12,729 nucleotides of DNA from positions 1-12,729 of the forward strand of contig CAYPHA010000102.1 of the NCBI GenBank assembly GCA_964410215.1, read 5' to 3'. Positions 1 through 5,612 of the stretch are shown here, in pieces; the first letter of the stretch is position 1; the number at the start of each line of letters is the position of its first letter. The notes beneath the pieces are model-generated. The model had not been told where the DNA came from. It was given only the letters and a program-made list of their open reading frames with translations, and made no database searches. The DNA is from CAYPHA01 sp964410215 (GTDB lineage: Bacteria; Calditrichota; Calditrichia; Calditrichales; CAYPHA01). Made by a program: the position numbers and the translations under genes.

Positions 1-1143
1 GGCCGCAACGATGATCGACAATCGGAACGCATTTTCAGAAATGGCATGGTAATGAATACGTTAGCCGCGTTTATCCTTTTTGCGCTAACATTTTTTCTGT
101 CTGACCTTATCGTCTTTCTTAATCAATCCGGGGCTGTTGCTGAATCAGCCGTTTCTTACGGTAAAATAATCAGTTTTTCAATCATCCCCTTTATGATTTT
201 CCTTTCATCCAAACAGTTTGTTGAAGGCTTATCCCTGACAAAACCGGCCATGTATGCCACCATCGCGGCCAATGTGGTTAACGTGGGCGGCAACTGGGTT
301 CTGATCTATGGAAATCTGGGGTTCCCGGCACTCGGGCTGGACGGAGCCGGTTATTCAACCCTGCTCACCCGGATCAGCCTTGCTGCTATAATGATGGGCT
401 ATCTTGTATTCTCTCCGCGTTTCGCTCGTTTCCGATTATTCGATTTCAAAGAAAAACTGAATAAAAAAATCCTTGGAAAACTACTGAAAATCGGTATTCC
501 TACCGGATTTCAACACTTCTTCGAAGTCGGAGCTTTTTCATTTTCTGCCATTATGATCGGGTGGTTGGGTAGTAAAGCCCTGGCAGCACATCAGATCGCA
601 CTGAGCCTGGCATCGGTTAGTTTCATGATTATTCTGGGGATTGCTGCAGCAGGAACGATTCGGGTGGGTACCGCCCTTGGGAGAGGGGAACAGGACAACT
701 TACGCAAATCCGGATTGGTTGCCCTGGTCGTGGCAACGCTGATTATGGGCTTTTTCGGGATGAGTTTTATCCTGTTCAGACATCAGCTAGCCGCATTGTT
801 TATCCGGGACCGGGAGGTCCTTTTGATTGCTGCAAATTTGCTGGTTGTCGCTGCCGTTTTTCAGATTTCGGACGGCATTCAGGCTGTTGGTCTGGGGATC
901 CTCAGAGGAATCGAAGATGTTAAAATACCGATGGTCATCAGTTTCATTGCCTACTGGGTGATCGGCCTGCCGGTTGGCTACCTGCTCGGTTTTACATGGG
1001 ATTTCGGTGTAACGGGCATCTGGATTGGACTTCTCACCGGATTGACGGTTGCAGCCTTCTTTTTATCTGTTCGATTCCTTAGGAAAACACAGAAGGCAGC
1101 TGAGCAGGCAGCAATGGCGGATGCTGCGCTGCGCAACCTGTAA
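1..1143 (+). CDS. MATE family efflux transporter (5' end missing)
   Basis: This is a multidrug and toxin extrusion (MATE) type inner-membrane pump, which exports small cationic or other toxic compounds in exchange for Na+ or H+. The reading frame is open from base 1, so the first in-window ATG (position 46) is not the start. About 70-80 N-terminal residues, including the first membrane helices, probably lie outside the window. The visible 380 residues are strongly hydrophobic, with roughly ten membrane segments. They include MATE-like stretches: GRNDDRQSERIFRNG at the edge, FPALGLDGAGYSTLLTR near residues 108-124, and KIGIPTGFQHFFEVGAF at the start of the second bundle. The C-terminus is a short, charged, Ala-rich tail. 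The family call is firm. The substrate and the coupling ion cannot be read from the sequence. Nothing places it in an operon with the next gene, which begins 115 bp downstream. Confidence 0.9.
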   Translation, partial: GRNDDRQSERIFRNGMVMNTLAAFILFALTFFLSDLIVFLNQSGAVAESAVSYGKIISFSIIPFMIFLSSKQFVEGLSLTKPAMYATIAANVVNVGGNWVLIYGNLGFPALGLDGAGYSTLLTRISLAAIMMGYLVFSPRFARFRLFDFKEKLNKKILGKLLKIGIPTGFQHFFEVGAFSFSAIMIGWLGSKALAAHQIALSLASVSFMIILGIAAAGTIRVGTALGRGEQDNLRKSGLVALVVATLIMGFFGMSFILFRHQLAALFIRDREVLLIAANLLVVAAVFQISDGIQAVGLGILRGIEDVKIPMVISFIAYWVIGLPVGYLLGFTWDFGVTGIWIGLLTGLTVAAFFLSVRFLRKTQKAAEQAAMADAALRNL

Positions 1144-1157
1144 AGATTGCGGAATGG

Positions 1158-1186
1158 TTGCAATGAGGCCGTATTTGAGATAAATT
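1158..1186 (+). promoter_or_regulatory. Weak candidate promoter for the RelA/SpoT-TPR gene
   Basis: TTGCAA (1158-1163) and TAAATT (1181-1186) are separated by 17 bp, in the gap between the MATE gene and the RelA/SpoT-TPR gene. Both hexamers deviate from the sigma70 consensus, and the region is AT-rich, so a chance match is quite possible. Confidence 0.25.
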
Positions 1187-1225
1187 TTAATGTATAAATG
1201 TTTTTTAGAATAATACCCTTTAAAT

Positions 1226-1239
1226 GCCGCCAGAGCGGC
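1226..1239 (+). other. Small GC-rich hairpin in the leader of the RelA/SpoT-TPR gene
   Basis: GCCGC (1226-1230) and GCGGC (1235-1239) can pair around a CAGA tetraloop, in otherwise AT-rich sequence 20 bp before the start codon. No T-run follows on either strand, so it does not read as an intrinsic terminator. It may be a leader structure or chance. Confidence 0.25.
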
Positions 1240-1258
1240 GCGGTTAAAAATAAAAAGA

Positions 1259-2494
1259 ATGGTTTCAAAAAAATTAAAAAAACTACCGGAACGGAAAAGA
1301 CTTTTCAGTAGTTATGAAACATTGTTCCCGGAATACGAATCACACCTCCTCAAAGTAAGCAGAAAAATTAGAAATCTGATTGTCCGCAGTCATATCAATG
1401 CGACAATAAAACACCGTGTGAAAGCGTTTGATTCATATTTTGACAAAATTCTGCGGAATAGTTCTTCCAGTCGGAAAAAAGTGCAGATCAATGATCTTAT
1501 GGGGCTTCGGATCGTTTGTCCCTTTCTGGAAGATCTGGATTCGGTCGAGAATCTTATCACACGCAATTTTACCGTTCTGGAAGTCGAGAGGAAAGGACTC
1601 AAGCATTCCTTCCGTGAGTTTGGCTATGATTCCGTACATATGCTGATCGATGCTTCCGATGGCTCCTTCAGCGGAAACATCCCACATTGTCGTAATGTCT
1701 GCGAAATACAACTGCGTAGTATTCTGCAGGAAGCATGGGCCGAGGTCGAACATGAATTGATCTATAAAGCGAACGTATCCCTGTTTAATGATCCTGTAAA
1801 GCGGAAGCTGGCCTCGTTGAATGCCATACTCACGCTTTCCGACGTCATCTTTCAGGAAATCCGTGATTATCAGAAACAAATACAGCAGGAAGGTTTGAAA
1901 CTACGGGAAACAGTACAGGAAAAAGTGCGACCTGCAGAAGAAATATCGATCTTGCATCAGGTTGAAGAACCGGTTTTTAATGGAGCGGCTTACGACCTGA
2001 CCATGCCTATTCAACCGAAGTCCCGCCTCGAAAAGCTGCTGCTGGATGCCCTCAATGCCCACAGTAATAACCAGTTTGAAACAGCTATTGAAATATACTC
2101 CAGAATTCTTCGTATGCGTACAAATTCAGTGACACGGTCAATTGTCTATAATCATAGAGGAATGGCTTATTTCGTGCTCTCGGAATACCGGAAATCCATT
2201 AATGACTTTACCCGTGCTTTTGAGAATGATACGAATAATTTCCGTGCGCTCAATAATCGCGGTTTAACATACAGGGTGCAGGGAAATTTCCGGAAAGCCC
2301 TTGATGACCTGAATCTCTCCATTGAAATCAGTAATCTTCAAACCGACGGGTACTATATCAGGGCCCTGATTTTAAATGACATCCAGGATCATGCGCGGTC
2401 GCTGCAGGATTGTGACCAGGTGCTTAATCTAACTCCCGGTTTCAAACCGGCACAACAGCTTAAAAATATCGTACGTGCAAAACTTTTTTTATAA
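1259..2494 (+). CDS. RelA/SpoT-type (p)ppGpp synthetase domain protein with C-terminal TPR repeats
   Basis: This is a probable cytoplasmic nucleotide pyrophosphokinase that would make (p)ppGpp from ATP and GTP/GDP. The synthetase domain spans about residues 30-215. It shows R53-V-K55, the DLMGLRI motif with metal-binding D79, GYDSVH with Y123 (guanine stacking) and H127, and CEIQLRS with catalytic E149 followed by AWAEVEHE. These match the essential Rel residues. There is no HD hydrolase domain, and no TGS or ACT domain. Residues 255 to about 405 instead form around four tetratricopeptide repeats, for example YNHRGMAYFVLSEYRKSIND and ALNNRGLTYRVQGNFRKALD, linked by a charged, coiled-coil-like segment. 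The TPRs probably bind a partner protein that controls synthesis. ATG 1259 is the only start in this frame, and its Shine-Dalgarno is poor. The domain call is firm. That the enzyme is active is inference. Confidence 0.88.
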   Translation: MVSKKLKKLPERKRLFSSYETLFPEYESHLLKVSRKIRNLIVRSHINATIKHRVKAFDSYFDKILRNSSSSRKKVQINDLMGLRIVCPFLEDLDSVENLITRNFTVLEVERKGLKHSFREFGYDSVHMLIDASDGSFSGNIPHCRNVCEIQLRSILQEAWAEVEHELIYKANVSLFNDPVKRKLASLNAILTLSDVIFQEIRDYQKQIQQEGLKLRETVQEKVRPAEEISILHQVEEPVFNGAAYDLTMPIQPKSRLEKLLLDALNAHSNNQFETAIEIYSRILRMRTNSVTRSIVYNHRGMAYFVLSEYRKSINDFTRAFENDTNNFRALNNRGLTYRVQGNFRKALDDLNLSIEISNLQTDGYYIRALILNDIQDHARSLQDCDQVLNLTPGFKPAQQLKNIVRAKLFL

Positions 2495-2519
2495 TAACGC
2501 ATCCCATCCGTTATTTTTT
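2493..2519 (+). terminator. Probable intrinsic terminator after the RelA/SpoT-TPR gene
   Basis: AATAACG (2493-2499) pairs with CGTTATT (2509-2515) around a 9-nt loop, and T-rich sequence follows directly to 2519. The stem is only 7 bp and AT-rich, so termination may be partial. The left arm overlaps the stop codon. The same palindrome could instead be an operator, because TATAAT lies at 2490-2495. Confidence 0.5.
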
Positions 2520-2538
2520 CGTAAACAGGAAAAAAACG

Positions 2539-2546
2539 AAGGAGGT
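2539..2546 (+). promoter_or_regulatory. Near-consensus Shine-Dalgarno for the LiaF-like gene
   Basis: AAGGAGGT lies 4 nt before ATG 2551 and is fully complementary to the anti-SD end of 16S rRNA. It is the strongest ribosome-binding site in the window. It fixes the start and suggests efficient translation. Confidence 0.85.
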
Positions 2547-2550
2547 CCCC

Positions 2551-3246
2551 ATGTCCGTTAAAAAAAGCCACTGGCTCGATCCCAGGACGTTGATCGGTGT
2601 AGCCATAATCCTGATCGGTCTGTTGATTCTTTTCGATAACACAGGCTTTGACCTGGGATTGAATTTATGGGACTTCTGGCCGTTCCTTCTTATTTTTATA
2701 GGTGTGGGGCAGGTTCTGCAGCCGGATGGCCAGGGGCGTTCCGGAACCGGCTGGGTTCTTATCGTCCTTGGAGCACTCTTCCAGCTGAATAATTTTGGAT
2801 TGATCGAATTCGGTTTTACCGAATTATGGCCCATTATTCTCATCATTATCGGTCTGGGCATTCTGAAACACAGCTTCTGGGGTAAGGAAAAACTGCCGAG
2901 TGAAAGCGACTATATTAACCTGTCTTTCATTCTCGGCGGCGGTGAACACCATTTTGGCACAAAGTTCCTGAAAGGCGGTAAAGTAACCGCCATCATGGGG
3001 GGCGGCGTTCTCGATTTAAGACAAGCAGATATGGCTGAAAGCAAGATATTTCTGGATGTTCTCGCATTCTGGGGAGGAATCGACCTGCGTGTTCCCGAAC
3101 ACTGGAATGTTAATATAAAAGCTTCTTCCATTCTGGGAGGTATCGATAATAAGTCAACGGCACGTTTTGCCGATAATGAGCCCAATGAAAAGACGCTTGT
3201 CGTTACAGGCATGGCCATTATGGGTGGCGTCGATATAAAAAACTGA
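2551..3246 (+). CDS. Membrane protein with LiaF-like C-terminal domain
   Basis: This 231-residue protein has two parts. Residues 10-115 form about four short hydrophobic segments in two similar hairpins. Each contains a xxWPxLLIxIGxG-type pattern (DFWPFLLIFIGVG and ELWPIILIIIGLG), typical of the LiaI/DUF5668-type membrane domain. Residues 125-231 are soluble and carry repeated Gly-Gly turns (ILGGGEHH, IMGGGVLD, FWGGIDLR, ILGGIDNK, IMGGVDIK), the rung-like pattern of the LiaF C-terminal (DUF2154) beta domain. In Firmicutes, LiaF restrains the envelope-stress sensor LiaS. In Gram-negative relatives the role is mostly unknown. No histidine kinase or response regulator is adjacent, so a Lia-type circuit cannot be claimed. 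An envelope-related role is inference. The start is set by the strong Shine-Dalgarno just upstream. Confidence 0.82.
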   Translation: MSVKKSHWLDPRTLIGVAIILIGLLILFDNTGFDLGLNLWDFWPFLLIFIGVGQVLQPDGQGRSGTGWVLIVLGALFQLNNFGLIEFGFTELWPIILIIIGLGILKHSFWGKEKLPSESDYINLSFILGGGEHHFGTKFLKGGKVTAIMGGGVLDLRQADMAESKIFLDVLAFWGGIDLRVPEHWNVNIKASSILGGIDNKSTARFADNEPNEKTLVVTGMAIMGGVDIKN

Positions 3247-3257
3247 TGCTTCCGTAG

Positions 3258-3286
3258 TTGTATATTTTTTAAAAGATCGTTATTAT
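3258..3286 (+). promoter_or_regulatory. Candidate sigma70 promoter for the small protein and CBS gene pair
   Basis: TTGTAT (3258-3263) and TATTAT (3281-3286) are separated by 17 bp. They sit at the start of the 124-bp gap before the 106-residue protein gene. The predicted leader would be about 78 nt. No other good promoter is visible in this gap. Confidence 0.4.
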
Positions 3287-3370
3287 GATGCAAAATGGAA
3301 TAAATTACCCGAATTCCGTAGTTTTCATCAATATGGGAATTAGTACGCACGTTAAAACAGTGGAGATCGT

Positions 3371-3691
3371 ATGTCTGAATGGCAACGAACATCTGATAAC
3401 CAGGCCGATGCCGCTGAAGAGAAAACATATACGATTTTAAGTGAAGACCAACTGAACTTTCTTCTGGAGGAATCTGCAATCGTGAAGGAAGAGGATACGC
3501 TGGTTTCCGGTTTCCTACGTATCCTGAAAAAGGGGACGAAAATAATGGTGCAGGAAACCAGTATGCGCTCAGAGATCATCCTGAGACATTTTTCGAATAT
3601 GGATGAAGCCCGCAGATTGTTTGACGAACGGATGGATATCTATGAAAAGATGTGGAATGGTTGCGGCTGCAAGGTTAATTACTATGAATAA
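3371..3691 (+). CDS. Small acidic protein of unknown function
   Basis: I do not recognise this 106-residue protein. It has no signal peptide and no membrane segment, so it is probably cytoplasmic. The first 20 residues are polar and likely disordered. Residues 21-45 are acidic and helix-prone (SEDQLNFLLEESAIVKEED). A basic strand-like stretch follows (FLRILKKGTKIMVQ), then a long charged helix (NMDEARRLFDERMDIYEKMW). The end is distinctive: a Gly-Cys-Gly-Cys-Lys turn with C98 and C100, then an aromatic NYYE tail. Two closely spaced cysteines could bind metal or be redox-active, but two alone do not make a complete site. A GGAG Shine-Dalgarno lies 5 nt before ATG 3371. The next gene starts 22 bp after its stop, so the two are probably co-transcribed. 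The coding call rests on the Shine-Dalgarno, operon spacing and protein-like composition. Confidence 0.72.
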   Translation: MSEWQRTSDNQADAAEEKTYTILSEDQLNFLLEESAIVKEEDTLVSGFLRILKKGTKIMVQETSMRSEIILRHFSNMDEARRLFDERMDIYEKMWNGCGCKVNYYE

Positions 3692-3713
3692 TAAGGAATA
3701 AATGGGAGGAACG

Positions 3714-4154
3714 ATGTCTGATTTACCCAGTGTGAAAGATTTTATGGACAAAACGTTTGTATTGTTACACAAGGACATGGATGTGTATAAAGCAATCGAT
3801 GTGCTGCTCGACAAAGGTGTAACCAGTGCGGTCGTTGTTGATGATCAGGACAGGATATGCGGTATTCTCTCCGAGAAGGATTGTATGACCCTCCTTACTA
3901 AAGGAGAATATCATACGCTTCCCTCCGGCAAGGTTTCTGATTTCATGACGGAGCATGTGGTAACGATTGGCGAGAATACGGACATTTTCGTTGTTGCCGA
4001 TATGTTCCTGAAACATTTTTTTCGTCGCCTCGTTGTTGCTGATGAGGAAAACCGTATGGTGGGGCAGATAACCCGCCGTGATTTATTACGGGTCATTAAA
4101 AAAATCAGGACTCAGGAACGAAAAGAAGATAAGAAAATAGCCCCGATCATGTAA
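3714..4154 (+). CDS. Two-CBS-domain protein
   Basis: This 146-residue protein consists of a tandem pair of CBS domains (a Bateman module), about residues 3-60 and 72-130, and little else. The first shows DVYKAIDVLLDKGVTSAVVV followed by GILSEKDC. The second shows FMTEHVVTIGENTDI and then RRLVVAD with GQITRRDLLRVI. Such modules usually bind adenine nucleotides (AMP, ATP, SAM) and pass the signal to a partner. With no enzyme domain attached, it is likely a stand-alone sensor subunit. The preferred start is ATG 3714, preceded by GGGAGGA (3704-3710). The upstream in-frame ATG at 3702 overlaps that Shine-Dalgarno and is unlikely. It follows the unknown 106-residue gene by 22 bp, which makes that protein a candidate partner. 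A basic Lys/Arg-rich tail ends the protein. Confidence 0.88.
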   Translation: MSDLPSVKDFMDKTFVLLHKDMDVYKAIDVLLDKGVTSAVVVDDQDRICGILSEKDCMTLLTKGEYHTLPSGKVSDFMTEHVVTIGENTDIFVVADMFLKHFFRRLVVADEENRMVGQITRRDLLRVIKKIRTQERKEDKKIAPIM

Positions 4155-4164
4155 TGAGGACAGC

Positions 4165-4201
4165 TAAGTGACGGGCGTGATCTTCAGGTGCCTGTCACTT
4201 A
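4165..4201 (+). terminator. Strong hairpin terminator after the CBS gene
   Basis: A 12-bp stem (4165-4176 with 4190-4201, including one G-T wobble) encloses a 13-nt loop. It begins 10 bp after the CBS stop codon, and T-rich sequence follows on the + strand (TGTTTATTTT). It sits between convergent genes. On the - strand no T-run follows, so it mainly serves the + strand pair, though it may also slow transcription arriving from the arginine deiminase gene. Confidence 0.7.
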
Positions 4202-4209
4202 TGTTTATT

Positions 4210-5454
4210 TTACATCTCTTCTCTCAGTACAGGCATTGTCATGCACCGGCAGCCGCCGCCACCCCTTGTTAATTCACTGCCGGATATGGCGACAGCATAT
4301 TTATCATATTTTGAAAGATCCGTTCTGCCGCTGATAACATCGTCCGCCTCTACCCGTACCATACCTGCATCGGCAAGGGCCTCAAAGGTATAAAAGTTCA
4401 TTCCGTATCCGATCACTTTACCGGGAGCAATACTGAAGAAATTGGCGCCGGACTGCCATTGCTCCCTTTCCTGGTGAAGGGTGTCCTCACCTCCGCAATA
4501 GACGGGGTCCAGCCTGATGTCGACTTCCTGTAATGCTTTTAACAAATAATCATGATGGCTGAACGCCGGCGGTCCGCTTTTTGATATATCGATATGAATG
4601 ACATCCACACCGTTTTTGGATAAAATCAAAGGCGGATATACAACCGCCTTGTCCGAATCGATCATTGTAAAAACCATATCAAGGTGAATCGTCGCCCGTA
4701 TCCGGGGAAGAATAACAGCAAATATATGTTTAACCTTTCCTTCCTGACGTATTTGTTCCACGATATAATCGATACCCTGTGTGTTGGTCCGTTCGCTCAT
4801 GCCGATGAGCACACAATCATGGCGAAGAATCTGAATATCCCCCCCCTCAAATGTCGATCCGGGCAGCTCCTCTCTGCTGGCATCAACGAGAAACTGATCG
4901 CAACTCAGGTCCTGATGATAATGGAAGATATAACTCATCAGTATCGCTTCGGAAATGCGGATGCGGTTTGCCATATTGCCGATAAATACCTGTTCATTGA
5001 TTACCGTGGCTGAATCCCGCGTGTAAAAAAGATTCGGAAGCGGCGGCAGGGCAAAACGATGCTGCGAGAGGTATTGTGTAAGCGTAACCGGTACGAGTTC
5101 GGTCCCGATAACCAGACGGTGCGCCAGTTCATCATGATCTAAATCCATCAGGTCACATCTCGAATAGTTGGATAACAACTGACCACAGAGTTCCGTAACC
5201 AGCTGTTCCTTAATTTTTTTATCCTTTAAAATTTCAGACAGTGCATCATGGACTTCAATTGTTTCTGAAACAGCAGCCAGCACACCGGACAACTGGTTAT
5301 GCTGTTCAATAGCGGAAGGAAGGTGCAGAATATCATCATATAACAACTCCATGGCTGTTTCAGGTGTCATCTGTTCCAATTCTTTGCCCGGTGTATGAAT
5401 GATGACTTTCTTTAGCTGTCCGATTTCGGAGCTGACATGGATCTGATGTGACAT
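4210..5454 (-). CDS. arcA: Arginine deiminase
   Basis: This cytoplasmic enzyme hydrolyses L-arginine to citrulline and ammonia. At 414 residues it has the usual family length. The guanidine-modifying-enzyme catalytic set is visible: YTRD with D147, FEGGD with E203, HLDMVFT with H257 and D259, and the nucleophile C404 in CRCMTMP near the C-terminus. The family's N-terminal signature is also present (SEIGQLKKVIIHTPGKELE, then ELLYDD). C404 lies in a Gly-rich turn with an extra Cys at 402. The usual partners are absent: no ornithine carbamoyltransferase, carbamate kinase or arginine-ornithine antiporter lies in the window, so any energy-yielding pathway must be completed elsewhere. An alternative role is acid or nitrogen handling. 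The start is supported by an AAGG-type Shine-Dalgarno 7 nt upstream. It is divergent from the TetR regulator. Confidence 0.95.
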   Translation of the reverse strand: MSHQIHVSSEIGQLKKVIIHTPGKELEQMTPETAMELLYDDILHLPSAIEQHNQLSGVLAAVSETIEVHDALSEILKDKKIKEQLVTELCGQLLSNYSRCDLMDLDHDELAHRLVIGTELVPVTLTQYLSQHRFALPPLPNLFYTRDSATVINEQVFIGNMANRIRISEAILMSYIFHYHQDLSCDQFLVDASREELPGSTFEGGDIQILRHDCVLIGMSERTNTQGIDYIVEQIRQEGKVKHIFAVILPRIRATIHLDMVFTMIDSDKAVVYPPLILSKNGVDVIHIDISKSGPPAFSHHDYLLKALQEVDIRLDPVYCGGEDTLHQEREQWQSGANFFSIAPGKVIGYGMNFYTFEALADAGMVRVEADDVISGRTDLSKYDKYAVAISGSELTRGGGGCRCMTMPVLREEM

Positions 5455-5484
5455 ATTTCCGCCTTCGTTATATTAATATCAGCA

Positions 5485-5513
5485 AAATTAAGATAACAGA
5501 TCACTTCAGGCAA
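5485..5513 (-). promoter_or_regulatory. Candidate promoter for the arginine deiminase gene
   Basis: Read on the - strand, TTGCCT (complement of 5508-5513) and TAATTT (complement of 5485-5490) are separated by 17 bp. They lie about 30 bp upstream of the arginine deiminase start. The hexamers are imperfect. A second AT-rich block (ATATTAATAT) lies closer to the gene, so the exact -10 is uncertain. Confidence 0.35.
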
Positions 5514-5517
5514 TAAG

Positions 5518-5528
5518 AACGTGACGTT
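5518..5528. promoter_or_regulatory. Perfect short palindrome in the divergent arginine deiminase/TetR gap
   Basis: AACGT-G-ACGTT is an 11-bp perfect inverted repeat. It lies just upstream of both the candidate arginine deiminase promoter and the TetR promoter. Its position would suit an operator serving either gene, but it is short and no binding protein is identified. Confidence 0.25.
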
Positions 5529-5541
5529 GTGAAATTTTTTC

Positions 5542-5570
5542 TTGACTTATGAAAATGGTTTTTGTATAAT
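5542..5570 (+). promoter_or_regulatory. Strong sigma70 promoter of the exporter operon
   Basis: TTGACT (5542-5547) and a perfect TATAAT (5565-5570) are separated by the optimal 17 bp. This is the best promoter in the window. The start point would fall near 5577, only about 28 nt before the regulator's start codon. That places it inside the tandem repeats, so a protein bound there would block initiation. Confidence 0.8.
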
Positions 5571-5573
5571 TTA

Positions 5574-5612
5574 ACCAAACAGTTAAATAAAATGGTTAAA
5601 CAAAATGGTTAA
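5574..5612 (+). repeat. Three tandem 13-bp repeats, likely operator of the TetR regulator
   Basis: The units ACCAAACAGTTAA (5574-5586), ATAAAATGGTTAA (5587-5599) and ACAAAATGGTTAA (5600-5612) follow head to tail. Units two and three differ at one base. The first unit, together with the preceding TTA, also forms an inverted repeat, TTAAC-N6-GTTAA (5571-5586), the size and shape of a TetR-family site. The array fills the space between the -10 box and the regulator's start codon, which lies in the third unit. Binding by the encoded regulator, and thus autorepression of the whole exporter operon, is inferred. Confidence 0.7.

Noticed and set aside
1433..1879. A 148-codon open frame on the - strand inside the RelA/SpoT-TPR gene
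   Set aside because: It lies opposite conserved synthetase motifs, has no Shine-Dalgarno and no recognisable domain. It is a shadow of the real gene.
2910..3479. A 189-codon open frame on the - strand across the LiaF-like gene and the following gap
   Set aside because: It covers the Gly-rich LiaF repeats in antisense and the start of the small-protein gene. Its translation has no domain-like pattern, and the + strand genes have good ribosome-binding sites.
3702..3713. Upstream ATG for the CBS protein
   Set aside because: This ATG overlaps the Shine-Dalgarno GGGAGGA that serves ATG 3714, and adds only four non-conserved residues.
4684..5013. A 109-codon + strand frame inside the arginine deiminase gene
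   Set aside because: It is opposite the catalytic core of a full-length enzyme, with no Shine-Dalgarno and an unconvincing composition.
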